Below, one piece after another: positions 8,772 to 17,661 of a stretch of DNA of 64,000 nucleotides. Every line of letters starts with the position of its first letter. Position 1 is the stretch's first letter. A model generated the notes under the pieces. It was given only the letters and a program-made list of their open reading frames with translations, had not been told where the DNA came from and ran no database searches. The translations under genes were made by a program, and so were the position numbers. The stretch comes from Deltaproteobacteria bacterium. Lineage in GTDB: Bacteria > Myxococcota_A > UBA9160 > JAJDAL01. The stretch lies in the NCBI GenBank assembly GCA_029261875.1, contig JAJDAL010000005.1:62001-126000 (forward strand), read 5' to 3'.

Positions 8772-9797
8772 TTATCCCGGGAACAGCGTCTCGCAGCCGC
8801 TTCCCGCAAGAATCGAATTCGCGGCCGCGCGGTCACCGGTTTCGAGTCCGGCGTATCGTTCCCGCAGCCAGGTCAGGCATTTGGCCTGGTAGGGAAAGGG
8901 TTTCTGGACCCAGGGTTTTCCGTCGATCGCGCATTCCATGCTTTCGGCGCCGCGCGCGACAGCTTCCGCGTTCGCGAGCAGGAAGGGCGCATACACGCGT
9001 CCCACTTCCGCGAGAAGCCCCCGCAAGGCATCCGGTACCGCGTCGCGGGACGTCCAGTCGTTCTCCGCGATCTCGAGCCCCGAAAGATCTTCTACCACCT
9101 CGAGCCAAGCGAGCACGCGCGGCGATTCTTCCCGGGTGACCTGGACCGCCGTTGGATCGAACTGGCCCAGCTGCGTGAGCTGTCCGAACAAGGCGAAGTC
9201 CGCGGCGCCGGGGCGTTCGCCGGACACGAACGCGCTCGCGCAGAGTTGTGCGTCGAGGGCGCGCAGCAATCGCCGGTAGCTCTCCTCAATGACGGGGCCG
9301 GTGGTCTCGTTGGACCCCACCACCCCGAGTCGACCGATCTGACGCTCCGCAAACCGCTTCGAAAATTGCGCGACGGCGGCGTCCGGCGCATTCGTCATGC
9401 TCCACAACGGAAGAATCGATGCGGCGTTCGCGATATCGGGCGCGAACGCCCAGCGGTAGTGAAACATCGCCTTGGTGAGCCATTCGTCGGCGTAGTCCTC
9501 GAGCAACGCATCGACGAACGCCATGACGGGGTCGGGCGGAACGATCGATCGCCGGGTTTCCAGTTCTTCGAGGCGACGAATCTGGAACGTGGAATCGATG
9601 CTGGCCTCGCCCGCGCCCTCGCCGGGAAAGACCAGCACCGGAATCAGGTCGACGGGGACGTTCGGGATGTCGCGATCGGATTTCGAGCGCCGAATGATCC
9701 AGCGATGGGGAATGCGGCGGTAACGCAATACCGCGCGCATCTTCCGACTGTAGGGGGAGCCGGGGGCTCCAACGATGCGGATCGGCTCTTCGAGCAT
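8772..9797 (-). CDS. Glutathione S-transferase family protein
   Basis: Cytoplasmic 341-aa protein with a thioredoxin-like N-terminal domain (about 5-85) and an all-helical C-terminal GST domain (about 190-290, with ERPGAADFALFGQLTQL). The N-terminal segment GSPYSRKMRAVL corresponds to the GST active-site helix, with Ser14/Tyr16 in place of a cysteine pair. It is longer than classical GSTs (200-220 aa), with an insertion between the two domains. It lies upstream of the selenoprotein gene with a ten-base gap and 55 bases downstream of the MacB-like permease gene, so it could be in a thiol-redox or efflux operon. The substrate is unknown. Confidence 0.8.
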   Translation of the reverse strand: MLEEPIRIVGAPGSPYSRKMRAVLRYRRIPHRWIIRRSKSDRDIPNVPVDLIPVLVFPGEGAGEASIDSTFQIRRLEELETRRSIVPPDPVMAFVDALLEDYADEWLTKAMFHYRWAFAPDIANAASILPLWSMTNAPDAAVAQFSKRFAERQIGRLGVVGSNETTGPVIEESYRRLLRALDAQLCASAFVSGERPGAADFALFGQLTQLGQFDPTAVQVTREESPRVLAWLEVVEDLSGLEIAENDWTSRDAVPDALRGLLAEVGRVYAPFLLANAEAVARGAESMECAIDGKPWVQKPFPYQAKCLTWLRERYAGLETGDRAAANSILAGSGCETLFPG

Positions 9798-9852
9798 GGG
9801 GGTCTCCTCGGCGCGTCCGCAGCATAGCAGGGCAGGTCCGGTGACCGACGTC

Positions 9853-11097
9853 TCAGCGCGAGCGCAGGGATACCGCGGGCGCCACGCGCGTGGCGCGGAT
9901 GGCCGGAATTACGCCGGCCGTAATCCCGACGGCAATCAGCGTCGAAACCGCCAACGCGACGGAAGTCCAATTGATGATGGGGGGCGAAGAAAACGGCGCG
10001 TCCGGTGGCAGCAGTGCGGCGGTCACCTTCACGAAGAAGATTCCCAGGCCCGCACCGAACAGGGCCGACAACGCGGCGACGGCGGAAGACTCAGCGATGA
10101 ACTGCGCGAAAATCGCCCGATTCGACGCGCCGACGGCTTTGCGGAGACCGATCTCCCCCGTGCGTTCACCCACCACGACCAACATGATATTCATCACCCC
10201 TACAGCGCCGACGAGCAAAGTCACGAGACCCGCGACGTAGAGAAAAAACTTCACACCGAAGTTCAGCGTGTGGACCACTTTCAAGATGTCCTGCAGGTTG
10301 ACGAAGGAGAGGGCGGTTTCGAGGCTGGGGTCGAAGTCGTGGTGGAGTCCGATCACCTGCCGCACGTGACGGATGGACGCGTGGCTGCGTTCTCGGATCC
10401 GCGGTGAGAACAGAATCGCTTCGTGAATTTCATTCTTTCGAAACCAGCGCTGTGCGGTCGTGTAGGGGATCAGGACCGCCCGGTCGTCGCGCCCGTTCAT
10501 GTTGATCAGCTGTTCGCCTTTTGCGCTCGATACGCCGATCACGCGAAACGACAAAGATTCGATCTGGAGCGTCTTCCCGACGACCTCGGTGTGGCCGAAC
10601 AGGCGCAGGGCGGCGACGGGCCCGAGGAAGGCGACACGCGCGACCTGCTCGATGTCCGTTGGCGAAATGAAGCGCCCCGACGCGGCTTCGAAGTTTCGCA
10701 CCGACGCGGTTTCGGGCTGCACGCCGAACACCGTCAGCAGCTTCGTGCGCCCGCCCGCGCGAACGACCTGTGCCCATAGACCGATGTTGGCCACGGCGTG
10801 TTCGATGGAGTCCAAGCGCCGCATCCGATCGATGTCGTCGTTTTCGAGCTCTACCGCGCGGGCGCCGCGCTCGCCGACCCGGTCTTTGATCACGGTTCCC
10901 GGGAACGCCCACACGATGCGCGGACCCACTTCTTCGATTTCTTCGACGAAGTGTTGCAGGGTTCCCTCCATGGTCGCCGTCAGATACGTGAGCATGAAGG
11001 CGCCCCAGACGATGCCGAGGGACGTCAACCCGAATCGCACCGCATGGGCGCGCAGGGTGCGGCGCGTTTCCAGGAAGAGATCGATCAGGGCCTTCAT
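9853..11097 (-). CDS. MacB-like ABC transporter permease (second)
   Basis: Inner-membrane permease of 414 aa with the MacB/FtsX layout: one N-terminal membrane helix (about 20-40), a large periplasmic domain (about 45-280) and three C-terminal helices. The conserved segment GERTGEIGLRKAVGASNRAI lies before the third helix. The ATG at 11097 overlaps the stop of the preceding permease gene as ATGA; a much longer open frame upstream is a shadow. It works with the paralogous permease, the ATPase and the membrane-fusion lipoprotein encoded just upstream. The pair of different permeases suggests a heterodimeric transporter for lipoproteins, peptides or small hydrophobic compounds; the substrate cannot be told. 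Confidence 0.88.
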   Translation of the reverse strand: MKALIDLFLETRRTLRAHAVRFGLTSLGIVWGAFMLTYLTATMEGTLQHFVEEIEEVGPRIVWAFPGTVIKDRVGERGARAVELENDDIDRMRRLDSIEHAVANIGLWAQVVRAGGRTKLLTVFGVQPETASVRNFEAASGRFISPTDIEQVARVAFLGPVAALRLFGHTEVVGKTLQIESLSFRVIGVSSAKGEQLINMNGRDDRAVLIPYTTAQRWFRKNEIHEAILFSPRIRERSHASIRHVRQVIGLHHDFDPSLETALSFVNLQDILKVVHTLNFGVKFFLYVAGLVTLLVGAVGVMNIMLVVVGERTGEIGLRKAVGASNRAIFAQFIAESSAVAALSALFGAGLGIFFVKVTAALLPPDAPFSSPPIINWTSVALAVSTLIAVGITAGVIPAIRATRVAPAVSLRSR

Positions 11098-12335
11098 TCC
11101 TGTCTCAATGCGATTGCGGGCTCGATCTGGGCCGCACGCCAGGCGGGGATGACGCCGGCCAGCAAGCCAACGCTTCCCATCACGCCGAGCGCACCCAGAA
11201 CGATGCTCGCGGACAACTCGGGCACGGGAATCATGTCCGGGACCTGGAGTTGGGTCAGCGCCCAACAGCCCCCGACACCCAGGAGTGTCCCCATTAATCC
11301 ACCGAGTGCGGTGATGGCAAAGGTCTCCACGAAGAACTGGAACAAGACGTGCCGACGCCGGGCGCCCACGGCGAGGCGCAGGCCGATTTCGTGTCTGCGT
11401 TCGTGAACCGCATCGAGCATCATGGTCAAGACGCCGATGCCGCCGATCACCAGCGTGGCGATGGACAGGGTCCACATCATGCCGCGGGTCTGGTCCACGG
11501 GGATCTGGTTCAGCATGTGGATGCTGCTCCAGATCGGAATGGCTTCGTCGTCGGTGGCGCTGACCTGCAAGCGGTCGGCGAGGATGGCGCGCACCTCGCG
11601 TTCCGCGGCGTCGACCTGGTGTCGATCGACCATGCGATAGATGATCTTGGAAACCACGGGTTCGTGGGTCCACCAGGCGGGCCAATTGGCGTGGACGGTG
11701 GAGATGGGGACCCAGACCTGGTCGTCGATCTGCATGCGGTCCTGGTTGAGCTGCGACCCCATCGGGCGCAGCATCCCCACCACACGGAACGGTTTTCCCC
11801 CCAAGCGAATCCAACTCCCGATCCCCCCTTGGGCCCCCAATAGCTTGCGGCGGACCCGGTCACCCAGCACGACCACGCGGCGACGATGGGAGACGTCGGC
11901 TTGGGAGATGCGACGCCCGGCGACGAGGGGGACCCCGCGGATCTCTTGGGAGTGTTGCTCCATACCCCGCACGTCGACCGTCAGCGCACGCTGCCCGAAC
12001 GCGGCGGGAAGCATCTCCCACGCTTCGGCGCCCACCCGCGAGGCCAGCCGCGTGCGGCGCCTGAGGGCCTCGACGTCTTCGAGGTTGAACCACAGATAGC
12101 GGCGATCCGCTGCGGGTGTGAAGTCTTCGCCGATGCGTCCCGCCCAGACCTCCCCCATGTTCTTACCGGTCTTGAAGAAACCCACTTCGAGCATGGTTCG
12201 AACGCCGTCGCCCCAGCTCACCAGGAAAATCACCGCGGAAGTGCCCCACACGACACCGAACATGGTGAGGAAGGCGCGCGCCCGGTGGCGAAGCAACGTG
12301 CGCAGCGCTTGGCGTAGCGATTCGTAGACCATCAC
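11094..12335 (-). CDS. MacB-like ABC transporter permease (first)
   Basis: Permease of 413 aa with the same architecture as its downstream paralogue: helix at about 20-42, periplasmic MacB-type domain, then three helices, with EIGLRLAVGARRRHV before the cytoplasmic loop. It starts with ATG overlapping the ATPase stop (ATGA) and ends overlapping the next permease, so the three genes are translationally coupled. The two permeases differ clearly in sequence, so this is an old duplication. Type VII ABC transporters like this do not move substrate across the inner membrane but drive extraction or efflux through an outer-membrane partner; no TolC-like gene is in the window. Confidence 0.88.
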   Translation of the reverse strand: MMVYESLRQALRTLLRHRARAFLTMFGVVWGTSAVIFLVSWGDGVRTMLEVGFFKTGKNMGEVWAGRIGEDFTPAADRRYLWFNLEDVEALRRRTRLASRVGAEAWEMLPAAFGQRALTVDVRGMEQHSQEIRGVPLVAGRRISQADVSHRRRVVVLGDRVRRKLLGAQGGIGSWIRLGGKPFRVVGMLRPMGSQLNQDRMQIDDQVWVPISTVHANWPAWWTHEPVVSKIIYRMVDRHQVDAAEREVRAILADRLQVSATDDEAIPIWSSIHMLNQIPVDQTRGMMWTLSIATLVIGGIGVLTMMLDAVHERRHEIGLRLAVGARRRHVLFQFFVETFAITALGGLMGTLLGVGGCWALTQLQVPDMIPVPELSASIVLGALGVMGSVGLLAGVIPAWRAAQIEPAIALRQE

Positions 12336-13030
12336 GCGGCGGCCTCGCGATTCTCATCCCGAGCGATCTTCCCGTCTTGGATCGTGACAACCCGGGTCGC
12401 CTGCGTGCCGATCTTGGCGTCGTGGGTGGCGACCAGGATGGTGTTTCCCTCGCGGTGGAGCGCGTGCAACAAAGTGAGAATCTCGTCTCCGGTCGCGGTG
12501 TCGAGGTTTCCCGTGGGTTCGTCCGCGAGGACCAGGGAAGGGCGATTGATGAGTGCGCGCGCGATGGCGACGCGCTGGCATTGCCCGCCGGACAACTCCG
12601 AGGGGAGATGATCCCCGCGGTCCACGAGCCCCACGCGCGCGAGGGCATTCTCCGCACGGCTGCGTCGCTCGCGTCGGGGCGTGCTGGCATAGACGAGCGG
12701 GAGCTCGACGTTTTCGATCGCCGTCAGGCGCGGCAGCAGGTTGAAGCTCTGGAAGACGAAACCGATCTTTTCGCCCCGCACCTGCGCGAGTTGGTCGACG
12801 CTCAATCCCGCCACCGACCTGCCGTCCAACCGGTAGTCCCCGTCGCTCGGGTGCGACAAGCAGCCCAGGATTTCGAGCAAGGTGGATTTTCCGGATCCCG
12901 ACGGGCCCATGATGGCAACGAACTCGCCCGGGGAAATCGCGAGGTCCAGACCGCGCAGGGCCTGCACTTCGTTCGCACCCATCGGGTAGCGCTTGTGGAT
13001 ACCCTCGAGTGCGATCAGGGGGCGCGCCAT
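12332..13030 (-). CDS. LolD/MacB-type ABC transporter ATPase
   Basis: Stand-alone ATPase of 232 aa for the MacB-like permeases. It carries Walker A GPSGSGKST (42-50), Q-loop Gln94, signature LSGGQCQR (146-153) and Walker B plus D-loop DEPTGNLD (170-177), the last being diagnostic of the LolD/MacB/FtsE group. It begins five bases after the membrane-fusion protein gene and overlaps the permease gene by four bases. The order fusion protein, ATPase, permease, permease indicates one operon. Confidence 0.93.
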   Translation of the reverse strand: MARPLIALEGIHKRYPMGANEVQALRGLDLAISPGEFVAIMGPSGSGKSTLLEILGCLSHPSDGDYRLDGRSVAGLSVDQLAQVRGEKIGFVFQSFNLLPRLTAIENVELPLVYASTPRRERRSRAENALARVGLVDRGDHLPSELSGGQCQRVAIARALINRPSLVLADEPTGNLDTATGDEILTLLHALHREGNTILVATHDAKIGTQATRVVTIQDGKIARDENREAAA

Positions 13031-13035
13031 GGAGG

Positions 13036-14082
13036 CTATTGGAGTCGCACGACTTCGCCCGACGCGAGACCGTCGAGGATCTGAACCCGATCGCCGTCCA
13101 CGATGCCAATCGAAATGGTCCGTTCCTCTACGCTCGCGTCCGCGTTCTCGCTGGGAACTTCGACGTAGAGGGTGTCACCGCGATAGCGAAGCGCGGTTTC
13201 CGGTACGTGCAGCGCGTCTTCTACGGTTTCGGTCACGATCTCCGCATCGCCGGACATCCGCGGACGCAGTAGATGGGCCTCCGGATCCGTGATCTCGATC
13301 TCCGCTTCGAAGTACGTGACGTTCTGAACCCGTTGGCCGAGCGGGGCGATCTTGCGAACGCGCCCCTCGAAGATTCGCTCCCCGAAGGCCTCGGTACGGA
13401 TACGCGCCACTTGTCCCACGGCGACGCGGGCGATCTCGTTCTCGTCGATCAAGCCTTCGAGGTGCATGGATTCCGCTCCTGCGATCGAAAGCAACAGCGA
13501 ACCTCCCGTCACCGCAGTGACGGGAGATACGGCATTGCCTTCTTCGACGAACACATCCAAGACGGTGCCGGTGAGCGGCGCTTCGATCTGGGCGTAGCGC
13601 TGCTGCACCTGCAGGCGCTCGAGGTTGGCGGCGGCGCGCGCAACCGAAGCCTCGGCGCTCTCCATTCGCGCGCGGGCTTCGTCGAGCAGGCGATCCGACG
13701 TGGCTCCACTTCGCTTCAATCCGGCGGAACGCTCGAAGGCGATCTTTGCGTAGCGCCGTTCCACCTCCGTCGCGCGGACGGCGGCTTGCGCTTCCCGCAC
13801 TTGCGCGTCGATCAGCTCGCGTTCGAGTTGGATCAACGCCGCGCCGCGTTCCACTTTGTCTCCGGCTTCGACGTGAATCTGCTCGATGATGCCCGCCAAG
13901 CGCGGTCGGACTTCCACTTCGTTCTGGGGTTCGACGGTGCCCGTCGCGACGACGATGCGTTCGATGCGACCGCGTTCGACGGGCGCGGTGGGAACCTCGG
14001 TCTCATTCGGGTTGGGCGAGCACGCAATCGCGAAGGCGCAAACGATCCAAGCGAGCTGCAACGCCGCGCGGCGAGTTTCCAT
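13036..14082 (-). CDS. MacA-like membrane-fusion lipoprotein (HlyD/RND-type)
   Basis: Periplasmic adaptor of 348 aa linking the ABC transporter to an outer-membrane channel. The ATG at 14082 gives a signal sequence with lipobox AIAC at Cys21, so it is probably a lipoprotein; an in-frame start 60 bases upstream gives a poor leader. The sequence shows a lipoyl-like half motif (VRPRLAGIIEQIHVEAGDKV), a long alpha-helical hairpin rich in A, E, R and Q (about 75-160), a second lipoyl half and a beta-barrel domain. It is the first gene of the four-gene minus-strand transporter operon. It diverges from the secreted protein gene at 14221. Confidence 0.85.
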   Translation of the reverse strand: METRRAALQLAWIVCAFAIACSPNPNETEVPTAPVERGRIERIVVATGTVEPQNEVEVRPRLAGIIEQIHVEAGDKVERGAALIQLERELIDAQVREAQAAVRATEVERRYAKIAFERSAGLKRSGATSDRLLDEARARMESAEASVARAAANLERLQVQQRYAQIEAPLTGTVLDVFVEEGNAVSPVTAVTGGSLLLSIAGAESMHLEGLIDENEIARVAVGQVARIRTEAFGERIFEGRVRKIAPLGQRVQNVTYFEAEIEITDPEAHLLRPRMSGDAEIVTETVEDALHVPETALRYRGDTLYVEVPSENADASVEERTISIGIVDGDRVQILDGLASGEVVRLQ

Positions 14083-14220
14083 GGCGTGAGCGTAGCCCCG
14101 ATCGTCTCGCTCACTCAACGCATCGGAAATCCTCACGCGCATGAGGGCGTAACCTTAGTATTTTCGCGGAGTTGTCGTGATACGATCGAACTCCCACCGC
14201 GCTTCGTTTCGGAGGAAATC

Positions 14221-15393
14221 ATGGCTTCTCTCGCGCGCCATTCTCGCATGGCATTGTTGTTGTTACTAGGGATGGGGTTCCCGGTTCTGTCTCCCGTTCC
14301 CGCGTCGGCTCAACTCGACGCGAATCCCCTGAGCTATCACCTGTTGGCACGCGAACGGCTGTCGACCAAGAACTATACGGTCGTGACGCCCGGGCCCGGC
14401 TGCAATGTCGGGGTCGTCAACCACGGTGGATTGTTGACCACCGACTCCTCGTCGTTCTCCATGGCGGCAGGCACGCAGATCGTGGCCGACGATTGCTCCG
14501 GCGCCGGGGGCAACATCGGCGAATGTTTCTGTAACACCGGAGGCTCGAATTTCAGCGAGACGTGCTCGTCGTGGACGCCGCCGCTTCTGGGCGACGCGTC
14601 CGACGCGGCGTTCATCGCGGCCTGTGATCTGTTGCCGGGCGACGCTTTCCCGACACCGTGTTCCGCAGGAACCCAAACGGTCGTGATCGAGAAGAATGCG
14701 GATTGTGCTCCCCTGAGCCTCGATTCGAACCCCGGAAACAACCAGTGCGACCTGGTGGCCGGCGATTACGACGTGATCGACCTCGAGAAAGCGGGCACGT
14801 TGCAGCTCAACGGAACCTATACGGTCAACGCGTACGAATCGGGCAAGAACACCACGCTGATCGTCCTCGGATCGACGACCCTCAACGTGTGTAGCGATGC
14901 GGGTCTGTCCTTCGCCGACAAAGGCAGCATCAACGCCAGCTGCGGCGAGTTTCGCGTCAATTACGCGGGCACGGGCGTGGTCAACATGGGGAACAAGCAG
15001 GGAACCATCACCATGGACCTGTGTGCGCCGTTCGCGGAGAAGTTGCGCCTCCGGCGCGGGAACACCCTCGAGGGGCATTTCTTCGCCCAGGCGATCTCGA
15101 GCGATCACAGCAATATCGGGCGCTGCTGCGGAGCCGCGGTCAATGCGTGCCTGTGTTTCGGTGCGCTCGATGGATCGGGCTGTGTGAGCCCCGGTGAAAC
15201 CGTCAGCCTGACGGACGTGGCGGGGATAACGGACGTCTCGATCTGCGGTAGCGCGGCGAGCTGCACCAGTACGGGAGTCGATGAGATCGACTGTGTCGTG
15301 CCTTCGGTGCCGGCCGGCTCGTCCTGTGAGATCGAGGTGACGGGAACGGGAGGAACGTCCCTGGTCCCCGCTTCGCTCAACATCTGTCCCTAG
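14221..15393 (+). CDS. Secreted cysteine-rich protein of unknown function
   Basis: Exported protein of 390 aa; no family recognised. GGAGG at 14210-14214 fixes the ATG at 14221. Residues 1-31 form a signal peptide ending in ASA. The mature part is rich in Cys, Gly, Ser and Thr, with several Cys pairs (CSDAG, CCGAAVNACLCFG). It contains a segment (RRGNTLEGHFFAQAISSD, about 279-296) that resembles the GHGNELVGRFVCNTITTD segment of the two PEP-CTERM proteins downstream, so all three may share a fold. The C-terminus (about 335-390) looks like an IPT/TIG-type beta domain. There is no PEP-CTERM tail, so it is likely released or periplasmic. A TACGAT -10-like element lies about 45 bases upstream of the start. 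Confidence 0.7.
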   Translation: MASLARHSRMALLLLLGMGFPVLSPVPASAQLDANPLSYHLLARERLSTKNYTVVTPGPGCNVGVVNHGGLLTTDSSSFSMAAGTQIVADDCSGAGGNIGECFCNTGGSNFSETCSSWTPPLLGDASDAAFIAACDLLPGDAFPTPCSAGTQTVVIEKNADCAPLSLDSNPGNNQCDLVAGDYDVIDLEKAGTLQLNGTYTVNAYESGKNTTLIVLGSTTLNVCSDAGLSFADKGSINASCGEFRVNYAGTGVVNMGNKQGTITMDLCAPFAEKLRLRRGNTLEGHFFAQAISSDHSNIGRCCGAAVNACLCFGALDGSGCVSPGETVSLTDVAGITDVSICGSAASCTSTGVDEIDCVVPSVPAGSSCEIEVTGTGGTSLVPASLNICP

Positions 15394-15695
15394 GAGGCGC
15401 CCCCCCTGACGGGGTCGGGAACCGCAGCTCAGGTCGGGCTTCGGAAATAACTCAAAAATGTGTTGGTTCGGAGAAGCCGTCGAAGCGAACTCTTTTCTGA
15501 AATTCTGACGCTGATTTCACCGTGCGCCGCGACGCGCACGAAATGCGGATATGGTCCATGGTTGAACAGAACAGTTGCATCGAACTTGCGCGTGGCTCGA
15601 GGAATAACGCGCGTCACTTTCTGCTTCCGATGGTGTACACATCTACTCGAGGTCTTTTCCAGCGGGTGCGGCTGGAGACTGAAAAAGTGAGATCG
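15394..15695. other. Intergenic region, no gene seen
   Basis: About 300 bases between two plus-strand genes. A weak CCCC-TGAC-GGGG hairpin follows the first stop codon (about 15404-15415). The rest is less GC-rich than its neighbours and has several A/T runs, so it may hold the promoter of the PEP-CTERM pair, but I see no clear -35/-10 pair. Confidence 0.4.
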
Positions 15696-16613
15696 ATGTC
15701 CGTGCGAGGGCTCCTGTCCCTCGTCGCCGTCTTACTCGTATTTCCCGAGTTCGCGAATGCTGCGAGCATTCGCCGGGATATCGACGACTACGTCCTTTTC
15801 GCCATCGAAAAGCTGAACTACAAGCGCGGAACGATTCGCGGTGGCGACGTCGGCGTAAACCAGGTGGATCCCAACCCCAACGACAATACCTCCCAGTTGA
15901 GTTTCGGTGGGAAGGTCATCATGCCCGACGACGGATCACACGTGGTTTCGGATTCGGTCCGGATCGACGAGCGTGCGGATGTTTGGGAGGTCTTCGCCAA
16001 CTTCAACCACGGTCCTTTCGAAGTTCCGCGCAGCGGTTCTCCGGCGCCGATCGCCTTCACTGCGCCGATCATCGATGACGTCAAGAAAGCAATCCGCTTT
16101 CCGTCGGTCTTCGACGACGACCCCCTGAATGCGATTACGGTCTCGAAGAACACCACGCAGACGCTCGCGCCGGGCTCCTACGGGAAGGTCCAGGTGCAGA
16201 ACGGCGCGAAACTGATTCTCGGCAAGGGAACCTACAACCTCACCCAGCTCGTCACCGGACGAAACTACGAAATCGTTTGGACCTGCGAGACGATCTTGAA
16301 AGTCGCAGAGAACGTCCAGTTTGGCGTCGGCGGGACTCAGGGAGGTTGTGCGGCTTTGATTCAGGTTGCCGGCGACACGGTCGCCATGGGGAAGGGAAGC
16401 ACCTTCGAGGGGATCGTTCACGCCCCGGACGCGAAGTGTGGTCTCGGGCACGGGAACGAATTGGTGGGTCGCTTCGTGTGCAACACGATCACCACGGATT
16501 TCAATACCAATGTGACGGCCCCGGTGCCGGAACCCTCGGCCATTCTGCTCGGAGCCGTGGGCGCGTTGATGGCAGGTGGCTATGTCGCCCGATTCAAGCG
16601 GCGCGACGTCTAG
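15696..16613 (+). CDS. PEP-CTERM sorted exported protein A
   Basis: Exported protein of 305 aa, sorted by an exosortase that is not encoded here. Residues 1-22 form a signal peptide. The C-terminus has the full PEP-CTERM signal: VPEPSAI, a hydrophobic helix and the basic tail RFKRR. The mature part shares long stretches with the next gene (for example YVLFAIEKLNYKRG and FGGKVIMPDDG) and ends its soluble domain with GLGHGNELVGRFVCNTI. The pattern of short beta strands and Gly turns suggests a right-handed beta-helix or beta-sandwich surface protein; the function is unknown. The ATG at 15696 gives the best signal peptide; an upstream ATG at 15630 adds 22 residues without a ribosome site. Confidence 0.78.
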   Translation: MSVRGLLSLVAVLLVFPEFANAASIRRDIDDYVLFAIEKLNYKRGTIRGGDVGVNQVDPNPNDNTSQLSFGGKVIMPDDGSHVVSDSVRIDERADVWEVFANFNHGPFEVPRSGSPAPIAFTAPIIDDVKKAIRFPSVFDDDPLNAITVSKNTTQTLAPGSYGKVQVQNGAKLILGKGTYNLTQLVTGRNYEIVWTCETILKVAENVQFGVGGTQGGCAALIQVAGDTVAMGKGSTFEGIVHAPDAKCGLGHGNELVGRFVCNTITTDFNTNVTAPVPEPSAILLGAVGALMAGGYVARFKRRDV

Positions 16614-16691
16614 GCAGAGGGAAACGAAATCCACCACCCAGTGATTTTGAAATGAATTCGGCCAGTGATTGCCGGATGGATGGAGCACGGT

Positions 16692-17618
16692 ATGTGGTAC
16701 TCGAGAATTCTGTTTTGTGGTGTACTCAGCCTGAGTCTGGTTGGCGTCGGGGCGCAGGGCGCGCAGGCGAATTCGATTTCGCGCAACGTGAATAGCTACG
16801 TGCTCTTCGCGCTGGACAAGATCAACTACAAGAGCGGTGTGATCCGCGGCGGGCACGTGGGTGTGAACCGGATCGATACCAACAAGAACAATTCCGAGGC
16901 GATGCTGACCTTCGGCGGAAAAGTCGTCATGCCCGACAACGGAGATCAGGTGGTCGGGGATACCGTGCGGATCGACCAGCGCGCGGATCTGTGGGAGATT
17001 TTCGCCAATCAGGAGCAAGGTCCCTTCGACATTCCGCGCAGCGGTCAAACCTCGCCCATCTCGTTCGCTGGGCCCGTGATTTCGCCCGCGGATGTTCTGT
17101 CGCAGATCAAGTTTCCCTCGGTTTTCAACGATGATCCGAGCCAGGCGATCGACGTCCGAACCAACACCAGCCTGACCTTGGCACCGGGTAGCTACGGCGA
17201 ACTCCGCGTGCGAGATCACTCGACCCTGTTCTTGACCGATGGCATCTACGACATCAGCAGCCTGATTACCGGCAAGCACACGACCATCGTTTGGGGCGAC
17301 GGCACCGTGATCAACGTCGAGGGCGACATCAAGCTCGGCAACGATGGAAGCTACGGCGGCGGGCTGGCCTTGATCCGGTCCGGCGGCGAGATCGTCAACT
17401 TCGCGAAGCATGTGGAATTCCTCGCAGTGGTCCACGCGCCCGAGGCGAATTGCGGCCTTGGCCACGGAAACGACCTCCAGGGGCGTTTCGTCTGTCGCCA
17501 GGTCCACACGGACATCAACACGAACCTGACCTTCGTGCCGGAACCCTCCGCGCTCGCGCTTCTGGGACTCGGGTTGGGGGGCCTGGTGGCCTTCGGTCGG
17601 CGGCAGAACACGCGCTAG
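16692..17618 (+). CDS. PEP-CTERM sorted exported protein B (paralogue of A)
   Basis: Exported protein of 308 aa and tandem paralogue of the preceding gene, matching along its whole length (YVLFALDKINYKSG, FGGKVVMPDNG, IDQRADLWEIFAN, HAPEANCGLGHGNDLQGRFVC). The signal peptide ends near AQA and the C-terminus has VPEPSAL, a hydrophobic helix and a basic end. The ATG at 16692 has GGAG (16682-16685) at six bases; further in-frame starts lie at 16665 (GTG) and 16680 (ATG). Proteins of this kind are usually part of the extracellular matrix or cell surface in exopolysaccharide-producing bacteria; that role is inferred from the sorting signal. Confidence 0.8.
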   Translation: MWYSRILFCGVLSLSLVGVGAQGAQANSISRNVNSYVLFALDKINYKSGVIRGGHVGVNRIDTNKNNSEAMLTFGGKVVMPDNGDQVVGDTVRIDQRADLWEIFANQEQGPFDIPRSGQTSPISFAGPVISPADVLSQIKFPSVFNDDPSQAIDVRTNTSLTLAPGSYGELRVRDHSTLFLTDGIYDISSLITGKHTTIVWGDGTVINVEGDIKLGNDGSYGGGLALIRSGGEIVNFAKHVEFLAVVHAPEANCGLGHGNDLQGRFVCRQVHTDINTNLTFVPEPSALALLGLGLGGLVAFGRRQNTR

Positions 17619-17661
17619 CGATTTTCCGACCGCTCTCTATGCTGTGGGCGCAGAGGAACCT

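Noticed and set aside
13273-14220. Long open frame fused to the N-terminus of the secreted protein at 14221
   Set aside because: It is the antisense shadow of the membrane-fusion protein gene; GGAGG and a signal peptide support the start at 14221.
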